From contig JASANG010003708.1 in the NCBI GenBank assembly GCA_030248215.1, positions 186,001 to 250,000 on the forward strand: a DNA stretch of 64,000 bases, in the 5' to 3' direction. The notes below the pieces were generated by a model. It made no database searches and had not been told where the DNA came from. It saw nothing but the letters and a program-made list of their open reading frames with translations. Positions 23,801-34,012 of the stretch are shown here, one piece after another. How positions within the stretch are numbered: position 1 is the stretch's first letter; each line of letters starts with the position of its first letter. Origin of the DNA: Enoplolaimus lenunculus (Eukaryota > Nematoda > Enoplea > Enoplida > Thoracostomopsidae). Position numbers and translations under genes: made by a program.

Positions 23801-24704
23801 GTCCGGTTGCAGTAAGGTTTACTGCCGTCTTCTGGCCGAAAAATAAGCAAAATAAAAATTAACGAAAATTAAACATTCGTCACGACTATTTTGTATGTTT
23901 TATTTGATTTGTTCATTAAAACCTCGAAAATGCAACGAAAACCATGAACCAAAATGATCAATTGAAAAAACATTTTCCATTGCTGTGTCATCCTACCATT
24001 CGAACGCCAAACTCAAAGGAACACCGAGATTTAAATAGCAACCAACTATTGAGATTGGTTCAAAGCTAAAAATTATCCCGAAACTCGAAATGGTTACAAA
24101 ACTTTGCAGTTTTCAAATTTTACAAGCGCAAATTATAAAGTTTAATATTAAAGTTCTACAAACGTTAATTTATTTATTAAAGTGTTAACTTTGAGCAGAA
24201 GTATTTGTAAAATTTTCGTTTTTTGATTGCATGGTGAACAATCGAAGAAGGAACCACACCCCTGTCCGTTGTAGGCTTATTGATTTAAGTGTCACCGTAT
24301 TCGTATTTGGCACCCAACCCATGTAACCTCAATAATATATTTCACTAATTTTTCAATATATACATATATATACACCTCTAAAATGGTAAAATATATATAA
24401 GCAAACCGTACGCCAAACTGCGGAGACGTTTCTCAAGATGAACTGCTCGAGGAACAGCGGCGGACAGAAAGGAAGGCACTACAACATGCGGCGACCCGAT
24501 CATGGAATGTTGCGTGGTGTTGTCTTGTTGTACAGGGCCAAGGGTGGCGCATAAGGCCGGGCAAATATGTTTATTGAAAGATAAGTACCTTTTTGGAACA
24601 TGCTTCTACAACCTCATCGAATACACACACGGCGAGGCTAATATTTTGCGAGTTATTTCCAAAGTGAATATATATACGAGCATTTCCACGTAGAGCAAAA
24701 GATG
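20837..24704. other. Long stretch with no recognisable gene
   Basis: About 3.9 kb of AT-rich sequence. Short frames occur (e.g. 22361-22546, 23129-23525) without domain-like content. Around 24430-24520 one frame reads DVSQDELLEEQRRTERKAL, which looks helical, but a second frame in the same place is also open (FLKMNCSRNSGGQKGRHYNM) and neither has start, splice or family support. Confidence 0.4.
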
Positions 24705-24925
24705 CAGTGGTGGATCAGAAATTTATTACCGGGGTCATAGACGATATATAATCGTTCCATTAGTTTGACAGCGAAGCAAAAGCGATAAGCCAAACGCAAT
24801 TTTAGCATTAAATCATATTAAATGCAAAATTGCGGTTTTGTTTATTTTCGTTGGGAGCCCGTGACTCGGATGTGACTCCCGTTGGATTTTGCCAGTAAAA
24901 CGCATGATCCTCAGTCGGCGCGTAG
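24705..24925. mobile_element. hAT-like fragment with CAGTGGTGGATC end
   Basis: Begins CAGTGGTGGATCAGAAATTT and shares AAACGCAATTTTAG..TAAATC and CGTTGGGAGCCC with the fragment at 6293-6480 and, in part, with 56470-56580. The right limit is approximate. Confidence 0.5.
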
Positions 24926-25377
24926 AGGTGCCAAATGGAAAACTGAGAAAAGAATAAGGTTTTGTATAAAATCGGTCCCATTTTCAAATGTGACCAAACA
25001 AATTTGAGAATACTACAAACGATTGAGGCAAATATTTTAATGTCGTGACGGATAAAACTATATACAAAGAAATGGGTAAATTTCGCCCTAAAAGAGCAAA
25101 CATAGCTTCGAGTTCACACCAGTGAAAGAGGTCTGGAATGGCAGAGCAAGATTGCTGATTTCGATCGCCTGACGTTGCTGATAAATCATATCGATGATAA
25201 TTTTCAATCAGCAGGTTGAAAAATACAGCGTTCTTCGGTACTTAATAAACAACAAGGAAACGTGCAAACAAAATCATTTTTTCAAATTTTATGGAACATT
25301 TTTGCATTCAAACCTGATATATAACACCAGATTGTTAGATAAAACCCGAGTGTGCAACTGGATACATGGCCCGTGTG

Positions 25378-25465
25378 ATTCTAGATTACATTTTTTGCTT
25401 ACGCTTAGGCTTAGGCTTAGGAATACGCTTAATCTAATGTTACGCCCGTCAAAGTAACATTGGCC
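25378..25465. mobile_element. Right-end fragment of a TTAGGC-bearing element
   Basis: GATTCTAGATTACATTTTTT followed by TTAGGCTTAGGCTTAGG and the terminal CGCCCGTCAAAGTAACATTGGCC. The left third is missing. Confidence 0.68.
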
Positions 25466-25593
25466 GGATACATTGAGCGCACAAATTATTGTACCCGGCG
25501 TGCGTTGCGTTTTTGACCGGCTTCCCCCGTTATTTAGGAGGAAGGTTCTGCATGCAGTTTCCTATGTCTAGCAAAGTATAACCATTTCCTCTA

Positions 25594-26477
25594 CTGTAGT
25601 GACTCGATAAGAGCAGATGCAATAAGAAAGATCCACTTTTTCAGTCCCAATCACTAGGATTTCTTATCCATCATAAGAGTCCGTTAGCGGATAGAGACCC
25701 TAAACCCCAATTAGGGTCTATAAATGTCAATTACTATAGTGAACCGAATAAGAGGGGGATTGATATTTATTTGGCCTCTCCAGAGGGTACCCCTCGTTTA
25801 TTCGGTTACGGACTGTTATTTATTTTTAACCCACCCTTCACCATCCTTCGTTATACTGATGTAATCGGTATTGCAAATATTCCGTCGAATTGAACGTTTA
25901 TTTGTCTTGTATCAAGAGCTTGAGCGATAAATGCAAGGTTTATACTTATGTATGTACTTTCAATTCAAAATTTAAGTTTGGGTTAAAGTTTCAAACTTAA
26001 CTTTATTTGGACCTGAGTCCTCTACGCACTACAATTATGGATAAGTGACATTTATGGAGTCTAATTAGTGTTTAAGGACTCTATCAGCTTACGACTCTTA
26101 GGGATACAGACTTCTATTGATTGGAACTCAAAATGGGGACCCCTCTTATTCCCGCCCCCCAATTTGAGTCACTGCAGTATTCCTAACTGCAGTGAATAAA
26201 TGACTCCAGGGCCAAATAAAGTTTTAGTTCGAAACTTTAAGCATACTTATGTTTTGAAGGTACATTTTTATTAAGTATAACCTTGCATTCTCGCTCAAAC
26301 TTTTAATACAAACAAACGTTTTATTCAACGGGGATAGTTGCAATATCGGATATATCAGTAACTGAGGGCGGCGGAGGGCGGGTTAAAAAATAACTGTCCT
26401 TACCTGAAAACTGAAGCGGGTATCCTGTGAAGAGGTAAAATAAATATCAGTCACCAATCTTATTGGTGCCACTACAG
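25594..26477. mobile_element. TA-flanked TIR element split by a second copy of itself
   Basis: The outer element starts CTGTAGTGACTCGATAAG at 25594 and ends GGTGCCACTACAG at 26477, TA on both sides. It follows the 12302-12746 sequence up to GTCAATTA, is interrupted by the inner copy 25734-26177, and resumes with TTCCTAACTGCAGTGAATAA. Outer length without the insert is about 438 bp. Confidence 0.85.
25734..26177. mobile_element. Inner, inverted copy of the same TA-flanked TIR element (444 bp)
   Basis: Starts CTATAGTGAACCGAATAAG and ends TTTGAGTCACTGCAG. TA duplicated at 25732-25733 and 26178-26179. Lies in the opposite orientation within the outer element. Near full length and non-coding. Confidence 0.87.
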
Positions 26478-26479
26478 TA

Positions 26480-27381
26480 TTACAACAGCAAGAACACCCG
26501 CCATTAAACAAGAGCGGGTGCTTATAGTACTGTTCCCGCCCTGTTCTATGCTTGGGCCTTTAGAACGATGGAATATGTCTTCAGTTGCACAAAATCGAGA
26601 TTTGTTCTTGCGACAAAAAACATAAAAAACATAATATGGAACGTGTAAAAAATTAAACGAAACTTTGTAGTCCACAAAATTACAATCATATTTCAGGCAA
26701 GAACACTTCAGTCTTTTTTGTCACGAGGATACAGTCCAATTCTACCCAGGGTATATACCTCCTCTAAGCTTAATGTTTGCGATATTGGAAGAGCCAATTG
26801 AAAACAGTTTCATTCAGGAGGACATAGTTGTTTATATCCATCGCACAGGGTACAGGTTTTAGCTATTCTTTATTATCTGCCACGTCTCTTAGCGTTTTTG
26901 CATTAGTTTTTTTGCTGTTTTAGAATTTGTTTCACAACTTTTAAGATGTTAGCGGAAATTTTAAAATATTTGGCTTTATTGATGTACAGAGATACTTTGA
27001 GATGAAGATTCATTTTTTTGCCGCTATATTAAAACGCTGAATAACAGTTTTGCATAGTTCAGCCAGTCCGCTGGCGGACACAAAGCCTAAAGGCTACACC
27101 TAAGCAAATGTCTAAAGCTTTAAGCTTACTCTATTGCAGTCCAAAGAAAATCGCTCAACCCGTAAGCGTTACATAGGCCGAACCACGGTCGCTACCGCTC
27201 AATTAATTGTGAACGTAGAGTATTTCAAAAGCACGGGGGATTCCTACGTTTCAAAATATGTCTGGTCTCCAATACGAGAAAATACAGTTGTTGAATTGAA
27301 TATTCAAACTGTTGTTCACTTCAACAGAAGCTTGAAGTTAATATTTTTTAGAACGCCACGTTCAAATAAAACCTATCCGTG
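26480..27381. other. Upstream flank of the Ly6 gene, no separate gene
   Basis: Contains a GGCCCATG-type end (CTGTTCCCGCCCTGTTCTAT then GCTTGGGCC) at 26529-26557 and decayed AAGCCTAAAGG / TCTAAAGCTTTAAGC debris at 27083-27175. A frame at 27134-27382 includes STGDSYVSK, close to SAGRSYVSK in the Ly6 protein, perhaps a short local duplication. Confidence 0.4.
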
Positions 27382-28959
27382 ATGACTAAAACTCAATTCA
27401 TTTTGATTTGGCCTTTGGGCGGCCTGCTATTAAACTTCGCCAAGCTTAACTCCGCCGGACGTTCCTACGTTTCCAAGAATTCTCCGCATCCGACACGACA
27501 GAGTAGCATTGCTGAATCGCGGCTTGCACCGGATACAATCAAATGTTTTGTATGCGGATACACCTACAACACCAGGGGATATCCGGTCGATTTACCGCAA
27601 GATCATCGCTGTGTTGCAGAGCCTGGTGCCGGATCAAATTCGCGAATACGCGGCGCTTACTGGCATCAGTGTCCAACTGGTGAAACTTACTGTGAGGTAA
27701 AACACACAGTGATTAATATGGGGGTACGGTGTGCTCGGCACTTGTTTTACTCCGTCCCACAGGTAACTAAAGTGCTTATGAGGGGACGTATCAGTTCGTT
27801 TTCCGCTGTCAATATAATACAAAGAACGCTCTCAGCAATAAGAATGTTTGAATATGTAGTGTAGTCGGAAAACTTTTTTGCTTTGCATTTAGGGGGGGCT
27901 GCCGCGTACTGAATCTCCAATATCGAAAGACCCTAAACAGGATTGGGGAGCAGCTTGCCACTAAGCACCCTGTACTAAGCGGTTCTCGTACTAGAGCACT
28001 AAAAACACCAACCCTATTGAACAAAATTTTTCTGTTTTGTGGAGTTTTCGTTTGTGGAAGAGAAACAGTGAAAAAGTGTCAGGTTCCAGTTCAAATCACA
28101 AATAACCAGCATGGCTATATTAACCCCTTCCCACATAGAGTATACTAGTCAGCCGGCTTTGCGCAATGCGCAAATGTTAGCGAATATACTGCAATCTGTA
28201 TGAAAAATTTCGTTTCACAGAACAATCACTTTTCTGTTCTAAGAAAATATTGTAAACAAACTAATGCTGGAAAGTTACCCAAAATACATATGTGGGGAAT
28301 TCCAGCTTTGATATATAGATTTTGAAGCGCAAACGTATACGGCAATTATTATACAATGAACTGTGTTTAACATTTGGTACACATGTGCACAGTACAGAAC
28401 CTCCAAATTACGCGATATTGCCATCGGACTCGCTCGGTTCGACGCTCTTATTGCTGTCTGGTGATGGCAACGCCTGCCAACCGTGAGACTGCGATTCAAA
28501 TGACTTGGAATGAGATGTTTTTGAAATAGAAAATATTCATGTGAGAAAGGGTTAATCGCCAAAGCCTGCGGTCAGTAGTCAGTGTCTATTAATAGCATAT
28601 CAACAGAAAAATACGCTATTTGCTAATACATTGAAAAACAAGCTATGTCTCTCACTGCTATAAGTTTGCTGCAAGCTTTAACCAATTTTTCGGTATAAAA
28701 TTAGTTTCAGGCAGAAGTTTTATTTGTATCGAACGTCATGGTCAGCGTCCGGCGTGGCTGCTCATCCGGCTGTGATACAGACAATTTGAAATGCGAAAAC
28801 ACCGGATTCGGAGTGACCAAAACGCGTTGCGTTTCATGTTGCAATAAAGCAAACTTTTGTAACAATTGGGCATCGATTAATTTTTACACGAGCGGTTACG
28901 TCGAGCGAAACACAATTGCAGATGCGGTGGCGGCCAATGATCGAACTGATGAATTATGA
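27382..28959 (+). CDS. Secreted Ly6/three-finger domain protein, two exons
   Basis: Exon 1 27382-27696 (ATG to TACTGTGAG|GTAAAA), exon 2 28711-28959 (TTAGTTTCAG|GCAGAAG to TGA); both phase 0, giving 187 residues. Residues 1-25 are hydrophobic (MTKTQFILIWPLGGLLLNFA..), a likely signal peptide. The domain runs from about C55-x2-C58 to CCNKANFCNNW ending near residue 158, with twelve Cys including RGC121 and the final C155-N156 pair typical of the Ly6/uPAR fold; the RGC/CN pattern recalls Quiver/Ly6 proteins of invertebrates. The last residues (IADAVAANDRTDEL) are not hydrophobic, so no GPI signal is visible in this exon; the protein may be secreted. The intron holds a TTAA-flanked transposon, and another transposon starts 12 bp past the stop. 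Ligand unknown. Confidence 0.8.
28124..28551. mobile_element. piggyBac-like element (428 bp) in the Ly6 intron
   Basis: TTAA at 28120-28123 and 28552-28555. Ends CCCCTTCCCACATAGAG and TTCATGTGAGAAAGGG are inverted. The body aligns only in parts with the 262-bp copies (ACATGTGCACAGTAC, GGTGATGGCAACGCCTGCC, GCGATTCAAATGACTTGG) and has extra left-hand sequence, so it is a divergent subfamily or carries its own insertion. Confidence 0.78.
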
Positions 28960-28971
28960 CTGAAGTTCATA

Positions 28972-29143
28972 CACTTCAAAAAATGGTGAGTCAAATTGAC
29001 TCTCTCCGAAATAGGCTTTTCGGGACTACACAAACTGAGTCAAATTAGACTCACTTTTGACTCTGGCGGAGTCCAATCTGACTCAGTTTGTGTACTCTGG
29101 AAAAGCCTATTTAGGCGAGTGTCAATTTGACTGTTTTGCAGTG
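28972..29143. mobile_element. TA-flanked near-palindromic element just after the Ly6 stop codon
   Basis: TA at 28970-28971 and 29144-29145; arms CACTTCAAAAAATGGTGAGT and the worn inverse ending CTGTTTTGCAGTG. 172 bp, 12 bp downstream of the stop at 28957-28959, so it would lie in the 3' UTR and can form a long hairpin in the transcript. Confidence 0.83.
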
Positions 29144-29864
29144 TACGTTCAAAAATGGTTAAAGTTTAAGACTAAATGCATTTTACAAGAAATGTCACTT
29201 GTTCCCATTTTTATAGGAATAATTAAAATAGCTGCGCAACGCCTTGTAGGGGCCGAAGTGCATTATACTCCTGCCATTACGTAAATGTTGCAATATATTT
29301 AATGCGTTGTTAAAGGCAGAATTCTAATATTGAAAAGAAATACGTTTCCCAACGTATGATCCATTTAAATAATGCTTACAATAAAAGTGTTTTTGCTCAC
29401 AAAAACTATGCTTTGTTATCAAAAACCGTAGTTTGCGTACTCTAAATTTCACACATTTCTCAAGCGAAATAAACACTAAAATCAATTCGTTAGTTTAACA
29501 ACCTTCCAAGAATTCTTTAGTCGCAAAATTTAGCCATTAACTCAGAAAATGCATTTTGCCTTGAAACGGAAACGAAATATCAATTTTTAAAATAGTTGCA
29601 TTTTTATTAAAATAATTACAGATTGAGTAATTGAAAGCTTCAGTTACGAAAGTGTCAAAATAAATTCGCTATATAATTATCTTTAATTCTGAAATATATA
29701 AAAGTATAGTGCCGTTGAGAATTAAAACGTACTTTAATCATTGAATGCGTACGATTGTGCTTAGGTACACCACATCTATATACGTGCCAGGGTGCAACCG
29801 GACGTCTGCCTCCGGCTCCGGTAAGTTAATTAATTTTAGTTTAGTACAATTGGCTTTCGTTCAA
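29144..29864. other. No gene seen; hAT-like left end at 29788
   Basis: Non-coding AT-rich sequence. CAGGGTGCAACCGGACGTCT followed by CCTCCGGCTCCGG at 29788-29822 is a left end of the hAT-like family described at 35663-36035; no matching right end nearby. Confidence 0.45.
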
Positions 29865-30374
29865 GATCCCATGTTACTTTCAGCGGAGTCCTGTTTTCTC
29901 GAGGGACAGCAATAGTGCCGGAGAGCAGAATTTGCTGCTCCTGTTTGTGCATACGCGAGCTGTCCCGTTTTTCATTTGTCTGAAACAAACATATCCAGTT
30001 TTCCATTTGTCCGAAACAAACCTATCCAGTTTTCCCAGCGAAGGATTCCACCTATCCCGTTCTCCATTCGCTCGAAACAGGCCTGTCCTATTGTCCCGTT
30101 TTGCCAGCCACAATTTGCAGCTGTACCGTTTTCCCATTAGTCCGAAACAAACCTGTCCCGTTTTCCCAGCGAAAATTTGCAGCTGTCCCGTTTTCCCAGC
30201 GAACATTTTGCAGCTGTCCCAACCGACCAAGGAAAAATACGGGCTAGAAGCTGTCCCGACCGACCCAGAACAAACAGGTTTGTAGCTGTCCCGACCAATC
30301 CAGTAAAAACATTTCACGCCGGGTATATTTCTGTCCCGTGGATAAATGGGACGTCCTTCAGAGTAACATGGGCC
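29865..30374. mobile_element. GGCCCATGTTAC-ended element filled with a different minisatellite
   Basis: Left end CCCATGTTACTTTCAGCGGA, right end GACGTCCTTCAGAGTAACAT then GGGCC: the ends of the TTAGGC family. Instead of hexamers the interior (about 29950-30345) is an irregular repeat of 17-40 bp built from CTGTCCCGTTTTCCCA, GCGAAAATTTGCAG, TTTGTCCGAAACAAACC and CGACCGACCCAG. Long open frames on both strands here are by-products of the repeats. Confidence 0.72.
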
Positions 30375-32934
30375 GAACGATATATAAGAAATCATTTTTA
30401 TGTTTAAAGTTTTATTATGTTCGTGTCCCGTCTTCCTGACCCTTACAGGCGCTGCGCGTTAAAGCTCAATATTTTAATTATAAATCACGTTTGTATCTCA
30501 CAACTTTTCTTAACAGATATGGTGAAAATGTTCGACATGAAAAAGTTGCGATGTTTTTGGTTGCATCCAATGTTTTCCTTTACATTTTAGAAAACGCAGT
30601 GAATATTAGCAAGTCCCGAATGTTTACAGAAGAATAAAACATCTTTGTAACTCTCACACTTCAATCGATATCCGTTTCTGTTTTTTGATCACTATCCGTT
30701 TCAGAATCCTCTAGTTTCACTATCCGTTTACACCAGTTTGGAAATATTTTCGTGGTTTCCCACACGTAGACCCTGTAAAGCTCACGGGCGGAACGTTTTC
30801 CTGTGGGACTACAAAAGAGTAGGTTTAAGCTCTACACTAAATTGTTTGCTTTAGGCTTGATAGGTATAAGCTCATTCTTTACGCTTAGACTAGGAATTTG
30901 CTTATATATCACTGTAACAAACCTGTTCTTGCACATTGGACGCAAAATTTAACAAGTTAAACTGCCTAATTTCGAGTCACCCCAGGTAAGTTTTGTTTAT
31001 CTCCGGCTCCGTTATTTTTCACTCTTCGTTAAGATATTATTAACCTCTTGATTGAAATTTTGGTATAACAGGTTAGACCAGTAAGCACATAGCGGTCCTT
31101 TAAATATCTGTCGTTAAGCCACGGACGACTTTGTGAATTGCTGTTTTAGCAGTTGTACTTTCCGGAATAGAGTTGGGTATGTTAATACCTACACAAGCAC
31201 TTGGTTCTAGATGAAGACTATAAATACCGTTTACTACTTTAGACTATAAAACGATCATGAACAAAACGATACGATAATTGAAAGCACAGATAGTTTTACT
31301 AAATTAAATGACAAGCCTTTGATCCAGTGTTGTTTTTTACGGCTGTTAATTGTAGCCATGGCATATTACTAAGCCAAAGCAAAAAAATTGCCTAAATCCG
31401 AAGTCTACTATATTGCAGTTCTACGGGAAGCCGGGACGACATTATAATAACATTGAAACCTTTGATCTGCATCGTACAACGAATTACGACAATTCTATAC
31501 TCGAAAGTATTTTTTTTAAAGTTCTAATTTGATAAGTGTTCTGTTTTCAGTTTTTCAACGATTAAACAGTAAACCTAAAAATCAGAAAACGGAACATCAC
31601 TTAAATTAACATAGGTCCCGGTGGTTACCGTTTAAAAAAGTGACTGCGTACTTCTATCACAATAATGTGTGCTTGTTGCGCAGTCCAATAAACAACATCA
31701 GCCTTGACACACGCGTTAAACTTCAAGAACATTTAAAACCCTAACTTTCCTTGATAAATTAAAGTTTTTTAAACATGAGATTTCTAAGCACTTCAGTAAA
31801 CTATTTATATATTTATGATTTCAACCCAGTCATAAGAGTGAAAACAAAAATAAGCGATAAAATCATACTACGAGCAAGAACAATGCAGAGTACGTCAGTA
31901 GACCATAAAGGATATCAAAATCTGTTATAAACTAAACCGTGCAATCACTACTTTTGTGTTCAAATATGAGTTACAGGTAACAGTACCAGATATAAAGATA
32001 ACCGAATCAAATCGGAAAAAATCCTTCACATTTAAACATAAAAATACCACTGCGGTATAGATGATTCAAGCGAAGCGGAAGAAATGTACGTTTAGCGCTA
32101 TAAATTTCAGTATGCGTAGCAACGCTGCATGCCACCGCAACGTATGGTTACATAAAGTATAGCCTGGAATACCGCGATTGCATACGATGTGGTGTTTGTA
32201 GCACTGGAGTTACTGACTAAAATAATTGGAAATATTTTTCTTCTAAAAATAACAAAATCACATTTGTGTACTACTACTACTACATACAAACATAACGTCT
32301 AGTAACAAGAACGAGAAAAGTAATTGAAATAAACAATTCCATCACAATTCTTGTGCCTACCGGACTTTCGGCAAAAAGTCGATTCCTGTTTCTGTTCCGA
32401 CATTTTATGTGGCAAGAACTGGGTTTTTGGTTTCGTGGCAGATTATTATATATAAACATAAAAATAAAAATTAATGTTCCAAAAAATTAAGTTTTACGAT
32501 ATTTTGCGTGCCCTTTATATAGCGCTGCGAAGGTTAAATTAGATTAATGTACTATCGAAATTCAAATTTGGTCTATTCACAAAGTCAACGTACACTCGCC
32601 CTGTCACTAATTATAATATAAATGCAATGGTGAAGTTCAACGTATATTATAATACAAAGGTGCCAAGGATAATAATTAATACTCACTGCAGTTCAACTTC
32701 ACCCGACTACTGTGAATTGTGAATAATCGACGTAATCAAACAAAACTTGTTCAAGTTAATACTAAAGATCATTCCGTATAGCCATTTTGTCCATAAAAAA
32801 TAAGACTACCTAATATCCAGTCAGGTCAAGTTAACGCAACAAATACAAATCATAAAACTAAAAATAACTTAGCGAAAAACCATTCGAATGTATACATACA
32901 GGTCAAACCGCCAAAAGTTTTTTGCTTTGAGAAT
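30375..32934. other. No gene seen; element debris
   Basis: Worn pieces only: TATCCGTTTC / CCGTTTACACC motifs of the second hAT-like family at 30660-30740, a GGGCGGAACGTTTTCCTGTG end with TTAGGCTT debris at 30785-30905, and another ATTGCCTAA..TCTACGGGAAGC remnant at 31365-31440. The remainder is AT-rich, with a CTACTACTACTAC run at 32269-32282. Confidence 0.4.
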
Positions 32935-34012
32935 CTATCGCTCGGCAGCAGCATTTTCAACTTCATAGCGTGCGCTTCTACTCTTTGGAAACCGCACCTA
33001 AAATTTAATGTATACAGTGCACATTGTTACAGAAATACAAAAATTGATATGTAGTACTATCTGTATATAATGAGCTATCTTTGAGGTGTAACCGAACAAT
33101 CCAATTTTCTGCTCAAAATCTGTTCAACATAAATCAGGAAACGACTTGCATAACAGAAGGTGTCATTTTTCACACAAAATCATGTAAAAGCAGTGATAAT
33201 CGAAAATGGAAGCATAAAACTGTTTGTTACATTACATATATATGTATATTATAAACAGAGTGGTATTTAATATACTATATCGCTGATTCCCAATCCTAGC
33301 CTAACACAACTTCCCTGCTTTAGATGACTGATAAAAAACTCTAGCCGTGTGACATACCGTCTTAGTAAGCCAAACCATATGCAGGCAATAGAAACATATA
33401 CATAATCATTTACAAAATCAAAACCAACATTTATCGAATATGGATCGTGTTAAGCATTCGCAAATGCGCAACGTTAACGAATAAATGGTTCAATATGTGA
33501 CATGCGGATGCATGGAGGTAAAGCGAAACCTCACGCCAATGGTGCACATCCGTAAAACGTTGAAACATAATTTTTTAAAATACAATTGTATGTTGAGGTT
33601 CTTGTAAAGCATAAAAACAGAAACTGAGCAGTTGATTGTGAGGCTGCATGGCTCAGTGGCTAGCGCGCTCGTGCCCTAGCCTACCCAACTTATCACACAA
33701 TATGTTTCAACTCCATTTCAAAACGTAAACGTGTGTTCTAGAATACTGTTGGTTTCAATTTCAATTGATTTCCAATCTTCAATTTGGCCTATTGAAAAAT
33801 TTGGTCAGCTAGGCTTTAAACTATATATACGTAGTACAAATTAAGAAACTAACCTTTCCCATTGCTCCGAGACTAACGTCGTCCGTGTCAGAAACACAGC
33901 ACCACAGAATGCACGTTATTGAAATCACGAACACAGTAACGAAAAATGCAACGAATACTACAAGCGGCCCAAAGTAGTCGTATGCGTATAACTCCTGTTT
34001 TAAACTAACCAT
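32935..34012 (-). CDS. Small single-pass membrane protein, two exons, unrecognised family
   Basis: Exon 1 runs 34012-33854 (ATG to ATGGGAAAG|GTTAGT on the minus strand), exon 2 32997-32935 (ATTTTAG|GTGCGG to TAG); both phase 0. The product is 73 residues: a short N-terminus with acidic/aromatic MVSLKQELYAYDYF, one strong membrane segment at about 14-40 (LVVFVAFFVTVFVISITCIL then WCC, possible palmitoylation site), an acidic DTDD stretch and a basic-then-acidic tail (RFPKSRSARYEVENAAAER). The intron is 856 bp. Splice signals, frame continuity and a compact membrane-protein composition support a real gene. I do not recognise the family; small integral membrane proteins of this type often act as subunits or regulators of larger membrane complexes, which is inference only. 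No poly(A) signal identified. Confidence 0.62.
33640..33705 (+). repeat. tRNA-like / SINE-head fragment
   Basis: GAGGCTGCATGGCTCAGTGG then CTAGCGCG resembles a tRNA D-arm with an A box (TGGCTCAGTGG). No proper anticodon arm or intact B box follows, so it is not a functional tRNA. It lies in the intron of the minus-strand small membrane protein gene. Confidence 0.3.

Noticed and set aside
24430-24560. Helical peptide DVSQDELLEEQRRTERKAL as an exon
   Set aside because: A second frame in the same place is also open, no consensus splice sites frame it, and no partner exons were seen.
29880-30395. 171-residue minus-strand frame, and plus-strand frames in the same place
   Set aside because: All lie in the CTGTCCCGTTTTCCCA minisatellite of a TIR element. 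Several frames are open at once and the peptides merely repeat the array unit.
33640-33705. Functional tRNA gene
   Set aside because: Only an A-box-like half is present; no cloverleaf with anticodon stem and T-arm can be drawn.
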